Assembly: GCA_038748065.1 (NCBI GenBank)
Contig: JBCDJG010000038.1
Span: 1-48,151, forward strand
DNA length: 48,151 nt
Origin: JBCDJG01 sp038748065
GTDB taxonomy: Bacteria > Pseudomonadota > Gammaproteobacteria > Pseudomonadales > Halieaceae
Direction: 5' to 3'
Positions 23,929 through 32,010 of this stretch are shown piece after piece. Every line of letters starts with the position of its first letter. Position 1 is the first letter of the stretch. The position numbers and the translations under genes are program-made. Below the pieces are notes generated by a model. It was not told the origin of the DNA, ran no database searches, and saw nothing but the letters and a program-made list of their open reading frames with translations.

Positions 23929-24588
23929 ATGAAGACTATACGACCACTAACCATCGCCACCCTGGCGGCATCTGTGCTGCTACCGGCAAGCACCCTTGCC
24001 GAGGATTCAGGCTGGTACCTGCGCGCCCACGGTGGCATCAGCGAGTTAGGTGACACTGATGGCGAGGGCCGCGGCATCGACGGCCTCGACGGCAGCGTTG
24101 ACGTTGAGACCGACAGCGGCTTCTTCGCGGGAGCCGCCGCTGGCTACCGCTACAGCCCGCGCTGGTCCGTGGAAATCGCCTGGGAGTATCGCAGTAACGA
24201 TGCCGAGACCGTCGCGCCGGGTGGCAACGTGTACCCGGACGGCAACTATGCATCGAACACGCTCTTCCTGAACGGGATGTACCACTTCGACGCTCGCGGC
24301 AGGTGGGACCCCTACGTGGGCGCCGGCATCGGCTGGCAGCAAGAGATCGATATCGACCTGGAGGGCCTCGGGGCAGAGCTGTCCTATTCCGGAGACGACA
24401 GCTTCGGCTTACAGCTTTTCGGCGGCGTCAATTACCAACTCAGCGAACGCTGGGCGCTCAACGGCGAGCTGCGCTACGGGCAGTTTGACAATATTGACCT
24501 TGAGGGCGAGAGCGGCGCGCCAGGTGAAATCGAGTCCCTGGACTACACGCCCCTATCGGCGCAGTTTGGGGTGATCTATCGCTTTTGA
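23929..24588 (+). CDS. Outer-membrane beta-barrel protein (OmpW/opacity-porin-like)
   Basis: This 219-residue protein has a signal peptide ending in PASTLAED and a predicted eight-stranded barrel with alternating aromatic and polar residues (GWYLRAHGG, WSVEIAWEYR, NTLFLNGMYHF, PYVGAGIGWQ, LQLFGGVNYQLS, WALNGELRYG). It ends in SAQFGVIYRF with the C-terminal Phe used for Bam-dependent insertion. The first loop is acidic and Gly-rich. The start at 23929 has AGGGAG 6 nt upstream. It is divergent from the LytTR gene over 142 bp, where a TATAAA sequence may serve as a -10. Its function is unknown; small barrels of this kind move hydrophobic compounds or stabilise the membrane. Confidence 0.9.
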   Translation: MKTIRPLTIATLAASVLLPASTLAEDSGWYLRAHGGISELGDTDGEGRGIDGLDGSVDVETDSGFFAGAAAGYRYSPRWSVEIAWEYRSNDAETVAPGGNVYPDGNYASNTLFLNGMYHFDARGRWDPYVGAGIGWQQEIDIDLEGLGAELSYSGDDSFGLQLFGGVNYQLSERWALNGELRYGQFDNIDLEGESGAPGEIESLDYTPLSAQFGVIYRF

Positions 24589-24627
24589 ATCCGGCGATCC
24601 AGATGCGGCGCTCCCGCCGGCCAGCGT

Positions 24628-25203
24628 TCAGCTTCCAGACGACAACCAGATGTCTGCCAGCGCATGCCGGCCTGAGGGCGCCTCGCGCTCGCGGAGCGAT
24701 TCCGGCAGATCGGCAGCGTCGCCGATATGGCCGATAGCGAAGCCCATTAGCACCGCGTCCTCATCGGCATCCAGAGAAAGATACTCAGCCACGGCGTCAT
24801 GCTCGATGCCCATCATGCCGTGGCTGTAAAGACCCTCGGCGCTGGTCTGCAGGGCCAGCGACATCCAGGCAGCGCCGCAGTCGAGGGCAAACACTGGATT
24901 GGGCTTGCCATTGCGGGCGAAATTCTTCTTGCCCACAAGGAAGCCAATAACAGACGCGTTTCGAGCCCAGACCTGGTTCGGCTCCACCAGTAATTTCAGA
25001 TAGTCATCAAAGTTGCCGCCGTGGCTCGTGTAGAAACGCCAGGGCTGCTCGTTAAAGCAGGAAGGTGCCCAGCGCGCGGCCTCAATGATGCGACTGAGGG
25101 CTTCGTCACTGACCTCGCCCTCTGCGAAGGCACGTGGCGACCAGCGATCGACAAACTGGACCATAACGCCGGGAAAGGCGTCACGGGAATCACTTGCGGA
25201 CAT
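24628..25203 (-). CDS. Nitroreductase family FMN protein
   Basis: This 191-residue protein has nitroreductase features. RWSPRAF is the FMN phosphate-binding Arg region, IIEAARWAPSCFNEQPWRF follows, then DCGAAWMSLALQTSAEGLYSHGM and MGFAIGHIGD. Members use FMN and NAD(P)H to reduce nitroaromatics, quinones or enones, and some oxidise. The start at 25203 has AAAGGAG 5 nt upstream. It is transcribed from its own short upstream region between the TonB receptor and the barrel gene. It converges on the barrel gene, and the intervening sequence contains a GC-rich inverted repeat (CCGGCG near 24592 and CGCCGG near 24617) but no T-run. The physiological substrate is unknown. Confidence 0.92.
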   Translation of the reverse strand: MSASDSRDAFPGVMVQFVDRWSPRAFAEGEVSDEALSRIIEAARWAPSCFNEQPWRFYTSHGGNFDDYLKLLVEPNQVWARNASVIGFLVGKKNFARNGKPNPVFALDCGAAWMSLALQTSAEGLYSHGMMGIEHDAVAEYLSLDADEDAVLMGFAIGHIGDAADLPESLREREAPSGRHALADIWLSSGS

Positions 25204-25271
25204 GACTGCTCCTTTAAATCGAAAACGTGTTCAGAGCTTAGTCTATCCGGCTCGCTCTTCCACCGAAACCG

Positions 25272-27527
25272 CTACCAGTTATAACTCAGGCTCAGGCCCA
25301 CGGTTCGAGGCAGCAACTGGCGCCGCACCCAGGTATAGCCAGACTCTATGTCACCCCCGTTCACATAATCCGGCACCTGCGGCAGGCGCTGCGTATGCAG
25401 CTCCGCGGTCTCATCGGTAACGTTCTTCACCCAGAGGGTCCCGTCCCAGGCGCCCGATGTCGTGCGCAGCCCGAAGAAGAGGTCAAGCGTCGCATAGTCA
25501 TCGAGGTCGCGCTGCTCCGACTGCGAGTAGTACTCACTTTCGATGTTGAACAGGGCACGGGTATACCACTCGGCACTGCCGCCGGCAAAGCCGCTCCAGT
25601 ACTCCGTGGACAGGTTGCCGGACCACTCGGGCTGTCTGCCGGCACGCTCGCCAGTCAGGTCGCAAGTGTTAAAGGACCACAGGTCTCCGCCAATCGGCTC
25701 CCCGCTGGTACAGGCCACGCCCTCGGCATCGGAGAACTCCGTCTGGTTGTAGCTCAGCCCGGCGTTCATTATCCAGTTCTCAGCAAGCAGCACGGTGATA
25801 TCAGTGTCGAGCCCGTAGGACTCCACCTCGTCCACGTTCACAACCGGATCCGCAAGGCTTACGGTGCCATCTACATCGCGAAACTCAACGGATTCGGCCT
25901 GGAAGTGGAAATCCGTGTAGACCTGATAGTAGACCGCCAGGTTCCACAGCGCACGACCCTGCCACAAATCCCACTTGAAGCCGAGCTCGATATTGTCGCT
26001 TTCTTCGGGCTCAAAGGAACCAAAAACCGGAGGCTGCGGGTTACCCGCGATATTCGCCGAGCCCGCTCGCCAGCCACGATCATAGCTGACGTAAGTCATC
26101 ACATCGTCTGTGATACGGTGCTGATACTTCAAGGTGCCGGTCACGCCATCGTCTTCATCGCGCTGATCTTCCGGGGCGACGCCATCGCTGGACACACTGC
26201 CCAGCGGATTCAGGGTGCCATCAGGCAGAAGCTGAGCAAAGTCCGTATTGAAGGGTTGGGCGCTATTGCGCTTGACCTCGTTGTAGCGCAAGCCCACCGT
26301 TAGCGAGCCCTCGTCGCTGAGGTAAAAAGTATTGTGCGTGAACAGGCCCAGTGTTTCTGAACGCAGAATGGCAGGCCCGGTAGTTCGAGCAAATACCACG
26401 AAGCCGGGCGATGGCACCACGTAAGTATCGGCGAAGACCTCCGTTGTACTCGGCGAATCCTGGTAGAAACCGCCAATGGTCCAATCCCAGAATTCATTGC
26501 CCTGCGAGGCCAGGCGCAGCTCATAGTTTTCGACATCTTCCACAGGCGAACTCACAAACTGCTCACGCGCCTGTACCTCGGAACCATCCTGGTCATAGGT
26601 ACGCTCGATCAGGTTATTCTGGTAGCTGCCGACAAAGGTCGCGACCCAGTCATTGGCAAAGGTGTAGTTCATCTCGAGGATGGCCAGATCGGTCTCGTTC
26701 TCAGTCACGGCGTCAAAGTCGCCCACGGCGATGCGATCGTCGAAGTCCAGACCGTTGCCGCGGACTACCAGGTCACCATCAATTTCATCGTCGATATCGT
26801 GATAGACAAAACGCAGATCAAAGTTGTCTGAGGGCTCCCAAAGCGCGACCACGCGGAAGGCCTTGGTCTCGTTTTCGTGGTCTTTATCGAGGGTCGTGTT
26901 GGTGACGTCGGTCGCCTCGTCCGTGTTATAGAGGCCAGAAATCCGAACACCAAAGGTATCGCTCACAATCGGCAAGGACACGCCGAACTGCGTATTGGAG
27001 CCATCGCGGTCAGTGAAGGTCTGCTGAATGTAACCGTCAAATTCCGAGAGGTTGGGGTTCTGGCTCTGGATGGTGATCGCGCCCGCCGGGGACGATTGGC
27101 CATACAGCGTTCCCTGCGGGCCGCGCAGTAGTTCAAACTGCTGCAGATCATAGAGGCCGGAAAAGAGGCCACGCTCCTGCGACGCAAAGGCGCCATCAAC
27201 ATAGAGGGTCACCCGAGGCGAAATCGGCGCATTCAGGTCAGTACCCAGGCCACGCGTGGCAATTTCGGTATCAAACCCGAAACCGGCGATAGAAAGCCCC
27301 GAGGTCATGTTGTTCAAATCCTGAAAATTGAGCACCGCGAATTCGGCCATCTGTTCGCCGCTTACGACGTTGACGGTCATGGGCGTATCGGACAGTGTTT
27401 CGGTGCGCTTTTGCGCAGTGACGATCACTTCTTCGAGTATCAGGACAGGGCTATCCTGGGCAGAAACGGGCATAGCCAAACCAGCACTGGCAAGCGCCAG
27501 GGCAAGAGCGGAGCGCGGTGTACTCAT
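25272..27527 (-). CDS. TonB-dependent outer-membrane receptor
   Basis: This protein of about 751 residues has a signal peptide (MSTPRSALALALASAGLAMPVSAQD), TonB box LEEVIVTAQKR and plug domain (DTPMTVNVVSGEQMAE, LRGPQGTLYGQSSPAGAITI). A barrel ends in RTVGLSLSYNW. It is of the FpvA/iroN-like class common in marine proteobacteria; no siderophore-specific feature is seen. ATG 27527 has AGAGGT 7 nt upstream. A longer reading would translate the 8-bp tandem repeat upstream into a meaningless MQGCRDAG repeat. The downstream neighbour is the nitroreductase, with 68 nt between. The ligand is unknown. Confidence 0.93.
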   Translation of the reverse strand: MSTPRSALALALASAGLAMPVSAQDSPVLILEEVIVTAQKRTETLSDTPMTVNVVSGEQMAEFAVLNFQDLNNMTSGLSIAGFGFDTEIATRGLGTDLNAPISPRVTLYVDGAFASQERGLFSGLYDLQQFELLRGPQGTLYGQSSPAGAITIQSQNPNLSEFDGYIQQTFTDRDGSNTQFGVSLPIVSDTFGVRISGLYNTDEATDVTNTTLDKDHENETKAFRVVALWEPSDNFDLRFVYHDIDDEIDGDLVVRGNGLDFDDRIAVGDFDAVTENETDLAILEMNYTFANDWVATFVGSYQNNLIERTYDQDGSEVQAREQFVSSPVEDVENYELRLASQGNEFWDWTIGGFYQDSPSTTEVFADTYVVPSPGFVVFARTTGPAILRSETLGLFTHNTFYLSDEGSLTVGLRYNEVKRNSAQPFNTDFAQLLPDGTLNPLGSVSSDGVAPEDQRDEDDGVTGTLKYQHRITDDVMTYVSYDRGWRAGSANIAGNPQPPVFGSFEPEESDNIELGFKWDLWQGRALWNLAVYYQVYTDFHFQAESVEFRDVDGTVSLADPVVNVDEVESYGLDTDITVLLAENWIMNAGLSYNQTEFSDAEGVACTSGEPIGGDLWSFNTCDLTGERAGRQPEWSGNLSTEYWSGFAGGSAEWYTRALFNIESEYYSQSEQRDLDDYATLDLFFGLRTTSGAWDGTLWVKNVTDETAELHTQRLPQVPDYVNGGDIESGYTWVRRQLLPRTVGLSLSYNW

Positions 27528-27582
27528 TGTGGATACCTCTTTGCGGCAAAAAATTATGTTTATTAGTGGGCACTTGCGCGCC

Positions 27583-27628
27583 CCTGCATCCCTGCATCCC
27601 TGCATCCCTGCATCCCTGCATCCCTGCA
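27583..27628. repeat. Tandem octamer CCTGCATC, about 5.75 copies
   Basis: Five perfect copies of CCTGCATC run from 27583 to 27622, followed by CCTGCA. The array sits 56-101 nt upstream of the ATG of the TonB receptor at 27527, inside its probable promoter or leader. The 8-bp unit is not a multiple of three, so copy-number change alters spacing or frame. Next to it is the near-palindrome CTAATAACTATTAG at 27629-27642. Confidence 0.95.
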
Positions 27629-27699
27629 CTAATAACTATTAGCAAAGAGTTTAAGCCGCCGCAAGTGGCCAGTTGGCTAATATTATTGCTTGCGCGAAA

Positions 27700-28803
27700 T
27701 CAGGACTTGGGCTCGCCGTTCATTGCGATCATCTGGCCACTCGAGGGATCTGACCCACCGGCAAGGACTTTCAGATAGGTTTCACGGATGGCGGTGGGGC
27801 CACAGGAGAGTTCAACCTGCAGCCAGACATCGCAAAACTGGCGAAAGCCAACATACGCCGTGGCCAACTGCATCATGAATTCACCGCTGCCAAGCTCCTT
27901 GCTTCGGCTTTGCAGGTGGGACGGCGCGAAAAAGAACTCTGGCTCCGGCCCGGGAAGGCCTTCTACCGGCCCCATGTCTTCGTAGTGCGTGGCGCCGATT
28001 CGGCAGGAGTGTTTTAAGGTATCCCGGTAATGGCGGTGTACGTCGCCGATGACCTGGGCGCTGCCCGCCATATCGACCATGACCGCAGGCTCCCCGGTGT
28101 CCAGGCTGGATATCTGGTCATAGGTCAGGACCCTGTCATAGCAGCCCAGGCCTTCACAAAAGCCGACATTGCGGGGCGAGGTCAGACCGACGCTGGCCAT
28201 GGCACCGCGCTGCTTTACGCAGTGCGCCAGGGCGATACTGGTTTTGCTGGACGCGCTGGTTATCAGGCAGACACTTGCCCCGAACTGCCCGCGCACCGTT
28301 AGAAAGTCCTCCACCAGCCATGAGGTCATAAACAGACCCCGTAGTAGACTGTCCTGGTCTTCACGCGCCGGCTCATAAATCGGATTTGCACTGGCGCGGT
28401 CGAACTGGGCATACACCGGCGCAAGACCCTCGCGATGCGGCGATAGGTCCTTGAAATTGCCGGCACTGACCTTGCCGCCGAGAATTTTCAGATGCGTCGA
28501 GAAGGGGAAAAATCCCCACACACGTTCACCCACGTTAATCTCCGGATGGTTTGAGCGCACGACGTCAGCCCACCCCATGGCGGGTATGCGTCCCCAACCC
28601 TCCTCTGCCGGGAAAAATCGCCAATACCCCAGTGCATCACCGGAGGCCGCGTAGGAAATGTTGTTAGCCGTTAGCGCCTGACGATCAATGCGTAGTAAGA
28701 CCTCCTCGGGCGCTAAATCACCCTGGGTTTCTTCAACCACGCGTGTTTGTGACCAGTCATCCCTGCGCACTTCCATCGTGGTAATCACCGTTGCGTCTGA
28801 CAT
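27700..28803 (-). CDS. DUF2855 family protein (MDR/quinone-oxidoreductase-like)
   Basis: This 367-residue member of DUF2855 is an uncharacterised family that looks to me like a divergent medium-chain dehydrogenase. The N-terminal half reads like the MDR catalytic domain (EEVLLRIDRQALTANNISYA, GWGRIPAMGWADVV, GERVWGFFP). The second half has a Rossmann-like stretch (VCLITSASSKTSIALAHCV, ASVGLTSPRNVGF, CYDRVLTYDQ). No structural zinc cysteines are seen. The start at 28803 has AGGA about 8 nt upstream. It is last in the minus-strand series GST-like, flavin oxidoreductase, GST-like, DUF2855, after a 59-nt gap. A second DUF2855 gene lies at 40588-41697. Function unknown. Confidence 0.9.
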   Translation of the reverse strand: MSDATVITTMEVRRDDWSQTRVVEETQGDLAPEEVLLRIDRQALTANNISYAASGDALGYWRFFPAEEGWGRIPAMGWADVVRSNHPEINVGERVWGFFPFSTHLKILGGKVSAGNFKDLSPHREGLAPVYAQFDRASANPIYEPAREDQDSLLRGLFMTSWLVEDFLTVRGQFGASVCLITSASSKTSIALAHCVKQRGAMASVGLTSPRNVGFCEGLGCYDRVLTYDQISSLDTGEPAVMVDMAGSAQVIGDVHRHYRDTLKHSCRIGATHYEDMGPVEGLPGPEPEFFFAPSHLQSRSKELGSGEFMMQLATAYVGFRQFCDVWLQVELSCGPTAIRETYLKVLAGGSDPSSGQMIAMNGEPKS

Positions 28804-28862
28804 CGATCAATCCTCGCTTTTATTCGTTCGTTGTTCGGCCCGGGGCTCGGCAACCTTCCCTG

Positions 28863-29969
28863 TTATTCGTTAACACCCACCATCTTATAGTTTGCCCGGA
28901 AGGGCAGGCCCTGTTCCTGCCCAGGCTGCAGCGGTAATTCGCCGTTGCGCCACAGTGCTTCCCAGCAGCCATGATCCACTAGTAAGGCTTGCACTTCGTC
29001 CTGCGCAGAACCCGGCAGCGCATGGAAGTGGTCCCGCAGCGCCTGCAGGCACCACACGCGATACCTCGAATAGCGAGCGCCGACGTAGCTTACGCCGCCC
29101 ACGGTGACGTCGAAGCGTTTCTTGCCGGCAGCCACAGCCTCAGCGTTCGCGCACAGGTAGGGCAGATAGCCCTGACCTATCTCGTCCAGTAAGGGCCCCA
29201 GGTCTTCCGGTATGCCTGAAAGCCACCGAGGGCCATCTGCGCCAGGGCGCGCGTTCCACAAACGCGCAACCCATTCGAGCACCGCAGGCGCCCTGTGACG
29301 TAGAATCTGCAAAGGCACCGGGTCGAGCGCAAAGTGCCTGAAAAAAGGGCCCGACAGGCCAATATCAGCAAGGCTCGGAGACTCACCCAGTACAAACGCG
29401 CGCGCACTAAATATAGCCTGCAACTGCTGCAGCAGATGATCGTACATCGCCTCTACACCGGGGACTGTGGCGGCGCCTATGCCATCTCCTCGCGTATATC
29501 CGTCGCGCTGTCGCCGCCTGAGAAGCCAACGCTTCAACAGGCCGGGCAGGTGCAGCCCACCAAGGAGTTCGTCCGCCAGGTGACGAGACTGCAGATAGGC
29601 GCCTTCTGCGTAGTGCCAGCGGTAGTGCATCGCAGGGCGCCACCACCATTCATCGGCCCAGTCTTCGATCAGCAGGCACACAAACGCCTGCAAGGGGTCC
29701 GATGGCAGCAGGCCGCCGTCGGGATAGGCCTGCTCAAACCATTCAATAATCTTGGTGGTATCGGTCAGCCAGCGGCCGTCGCCCAGCTGCACTGTCGGCA
29801 TCTGGGACAGGCCCAGCGCCTGCTTGAAGCGTTTTTCATCCGCTGGAAATTGCATGCTGCGCAGTTCGTAGTCGATACCACGCACCCGGAAATAGTTTTC
29901 CAGCTTGCCAGTAAAGTAGGAAATATCAGAGCCATAGACGGTAATCGGCTGCAGTTCACCCGCCAGCAT
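28863..29969 (-). CDS. Glutathione S-transferase-like protein with C-terminal extension
   Basis: This 368-residue protein has an N-terminal thioredoxin-fold GST domain (PITVYGSDISYFTGKLENYF, LSQMPTVQLGDGRWLTDTTKI with the cis-Pro) and a helical domain containing FVLGESPSLADIGL. About 100 further residues end in a helical YRVWCLQALRDHF segment. It shares the motif RPAMHYRWHY with the two other GST-like proteins of the window (30913-31941, 35909-37066), so all three belong to one long subfamily unlike ordinary 200-220 residue GSTs. The start at 29969 is 2 nt after the stop of the flavin oxidoreductase, so the genes are coupled. The reaction is unknown; glutathione-dependent dehalogenation, lyase or isomerase activity are options. 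Confidence 0.88.
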   Translation of the reverse strand: MLAGELQPITVYGSDISYFTGKLENYFRVRGIDYELRSMQFPADEKRFKQALGLSQMPTVQLGDGRWLTDTTKIIEWFEQAYPDGGLLPSDPLQAFVCLLIEDWADEWWWRPAMHYRWHYAEGAYLQSRHLADELLGGLHLPGLLKRWLLRRRQRDGYTRGDGIGAATVPGVEAMYDHLLQQLQAIFSARAFVLGESPSLADIGLSGPFFRHFALDPVPLQILRHRAPAVLEWVARLWNARPGADGPRWLSGIPEDLGPLLDEIGQGYLPYLCANAEAVAAGKKRFDVTVGGVSYVGARYSRYRVWCLQALRDHFHALPGSAQDEVQALLVDHGCWEALWRNGELPLQPGQEQGLPFRANYKMVGVNE

Positions 29970-29971
29970 CT

Positions 29972-30916
29972 TTAGCGGCGGTACTGGCCGAGGCTATCGA
30001 TCGCCTCATAAAAACCCGCCATCGAGCTCTGTACGACGGCATCGGCAGTCTCGACCGCATCAATACGGCCGACGACCTGGCCAGATAGTGGTATCGCTGC
30101 CTCCATGTCACCACCGAAATAGAGGTCCTGGAGCCCCGCAAAGTGTTCGGCGGAATCGAATGCGCCGAGCGGTAGCAGCTTTGCCGTGCGCTCTGTGCGC
30201 AGCGCGCGAAAGGCAGGCCGCGATGCCTGGTTCAGGAAGACGGTGTCTGTCGCTTTTGCCTCCAGTACCGCCTGCTTCCAGTTATCGTGTACCGGCGACT
30301 CAGCACAGGTCAGCATACGCGTGCCCATCTGCACGCCTTCAGCGCCCATGGCGAAGGCACCTGCCATAGAGAGGCCGTCACAGATGCCCCCGGCTGCGAT
30401 AATCGGAACATCCACCCGCGAGCGGATGAGGGGTAACAGCACTACGGTGGACACGGGCGTCGGGTTCTTGAAGCCACCGCCCTCCCCGCCTTCAACAACC
30501 AGGCCATCAACGCCGCAATCGATAGCCTTGAGGGCCATCTCCAGTGTTGGCACCACGTGAAACACTTTGATACCCGCTGCCTGGAATGCTTCGGTGCAGA
30601 CGCCAGGGCTACCCGAGGACGTGGTTACAAACTTGATGCCCTGCTCGATCACGAAATCGATGATTGGCAGGCCCTTCACATAGGACAGCGCTACGTTCAT
30701 ACCGAAGGGCTTATCTGTAAGTTCACGCATCTTCGCGACTTCGGCGCGGATGTTATCGAACTCGCCGGAGGACGTTTCGATGATACCGAGACCGCCCGCG
30801 TTACTGACCGCGGAAGCCAACTGCGCGCGGGCTATCCAGCCCATAGGCGCCTGGACAATCGGGTAATCGGTGCCAGTCATTGCAGTGATACGGTTTTGCA
30901 CCGCAGGCGCTCTCAC
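29972..30916 (-). CDS. Nitronate-monooxygenase-family FMN oxidoreductase with substituted active-site His
   Basis: This 314-residue TIM-barrel flavoprotein opens with YPIVQAPMGWIA and carries the family segments SNAGGLGIIE, FVTTSSGSPG, IIAAGGICDG and GAEGVQMGTRML. In true nitronate monooxygenases the segment resembles GxEAGGH, with a catalytic His; here it reads GGEGGGF, with Phe at the His position. A 2-enoyl or other ene-reductase role is therefore more likely than nitronate oxidation. The start is GTG at 30914-30916, overlapping the upstream GST stop as GTGA and preceded by GGAGG 7 nt away. The longer reading to 31015 lies wholly inside the GST gene. Coupled on both sides to GST-like genes. 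Confidence 0.9.
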   Translation of the reverse strand: MRAPAVQNRITAMTGTDYPIVQAPMGWIARAQLASAVSNAGGLGIIETSSGEFDNIRAEVAKMRELTDKPFGMNVALSYVKGLPIIDFVIEQGIKFVTTSSGSPGVCTEAFQAAGIKVFHVVPTLEMALKAIDCGVDGLVVEGGEGGGFKNPTPVSTVVLLPLIRSRVDVPIIAAGGICDGLSMAGAFAMGAEGVQMGTRMLTCAESPVHDNWKQAVLEAKATDTVFLNQASRPAFRALRTERTAKLLPLGAFDSAEHFAGLQDLYFGGDMEAAIPLSGQVVGRIDAVETADAVVQSSMAGFYEAIDSLGQYRR

Positions 30917-31941
30917 AGCATCGCCTCCACGCCTGTGCCTTCCAAGACCCGATCCACCCGCGCGCGATCGCTGTCGCCCAGCGCAGCATAACGTTCTCGC
31001 GTCCAGCGCAGGCACTTGGCCTGGTAGGGAAAGGTCTGCTGGACCCAGGCCGCACCGTCGATCTCACTCTCCCAGGACTTATCGCCGGCCTCTACCGCCC
31101 TTGCATTAGCCAGCTGCGCGGGCGCATAGACTCGCCCGACCTCTGCCAGTATTGTCCGCAGGCTATCCGGCTGCTCCTCCAGGCGGAACCAGTCATCGGC
31201 CACGGGCTCGAGGCCACACTGGTCGCTCATATGATCGACCCAAACCACCGTACGGGGCGAAACCTCATGCGCAATACTGCGCGGCGTTGGATCGAAACGC
31301 ACCAGCTGGCTGAGCTGTCCATAGAGGCCAAAGTCACCGGCACCGGGCCTGCGCCCCAGCATGAAGGGCTGGTGAGCAAGATGCGTCTCCAATGCCTGCA
31401 AAAAGCGGCGATAGCTCGCATCGATGACCGGAGCAGTCGCGCTATTAGAGCCAACCACGTACAGACGGCTGATCTGGCGTTCCGAAAAAAACGCCTTGAA
31501 CTGCTCGACATCTGTCTGCGCCATGCTGATGTCCGCGCCCAGTGGCAGCAGGCTGCCGGCGTTATCCGCGTCAGGGGCAAAGTGCCAGCGATAGTGGAAC
31601 ATGAACTTGGTGCACCACTCGTCGCCAAAGTCTTCGAGCAGGTAATCGATGAACGCAAGTGCCGGGTCAAGGGGCACGACAGAGCGGCCTGGATAAAGTG
31701 CCTCCAGCCGACGAATGATAGGCGTGGAGTCACAGACCGCCTCGAGTACACCGGCGTCATCGGGCAGGAAAAAGGTCGGCGCGAACGTAGGTCGCGGCTT
31801 TTCGATGCCTCGCGTTTCACAAACGCTGGCCGGATCGCCCCAGGTGACCGCGTACGGCAGCCGGCGATAGCGCAGCAGCGCCACCATTTTCTGGGTGTAA
31901 GGCGATCCGTGTGCGCCAACCAGCTGGACGCTGTTTTCCAT
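30913..31941 (-). CDS. Glutathione S-transferase-like protein with C-terminal extension
   Basis: This 342-residue protein is first in its operon. The thioredoxin-like domain is recognisable from VQLVGAHGSPYTQKMVALLR and a helical domain from PFMLGRRPGAGDFGLYGQL. It shares the MFHYRWHF motif and the C-terminal helix (QAKCLRWTRERYAAL) with the two other long GST-like proteins of the window. The start at 31941 has GGAA about 8 nt upstream. The upstream gap contains a 17-bp palindrome (31975-31991) only 34 nt before the start codon. Its stop overlaps the flavin oxidoreductase start by 4 nt. Substrate unknown. Confidence 0.87.
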   Translation of the reverse strand: MENSVQLVGAHGSPYTQKMVALLRYRRLPYAVTWGDPASVCETRGIEKPRPTFAPTFFLPDDAGVLEAVCDSTPIIRRLEALYPGRSVVPLDPALAFIDYLLEDFGDEWCTKFMFHYRWHFAPDADNAGSLLPLGADISMAQTDVEQFKAFFSERQISRLYVVGSNSATAPVIDASYRRFLQALETHLAHQPFMLGRRPGAGDFGLYGQLSQLVRFDPTPRSIAHEVSPRTVVWVDHMSDQCGLEPVADDWFRLEEQPDSLRTILAEVGRVYAPAQLANARAVEAGDKSWESEIDGAAWVQQTFPYQAKCLRWTRERYAALGDSDRARVDRVLEGTGVEAML

Positions 31942-31974
31942 TGAAGATTCCGGTTAACGATGGCTCACATATAT

Positions 31975-31991
31975 TGTCACAATTAGTGCCA
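31975..31991. promoter_or_regulatory. Putative operator A, TGTCACAATTAGTGCCA
   Basis: This is a 17-bp imperfect palindrome of the form TGNCA-N7-TGNCA in the 69-bp gap between the patatin 3' end and the first GST-like gene. It is 34 nt upstream of that start codon, a typical repressor position. It resembles sites at 33470, 39533 and 43108. The regulator is not identified. Confidence 0.5.
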
Positions 31992-32010
31992 CTTTATAAG
32001 GGCATATCGC

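Noticed and set aside
23787..24077. Extension of the LytTR gene to 24077
   Set aside because: It would overlap the divergent outer-membrane gene and its promoter; the added residues are not protein-like.
27583..27628. CRISPR-like array
   Set aside because: Units are contiguous 8-mers without spacers; no cas genes nearby.
27528..27629. N-terminal extension MQGCRDAG-repeat of the TonB receptor
   Set aside because: It is translation of the 8-bp tandem repeat in the leader; the signal peptide and ribosome site place the start at 27527.
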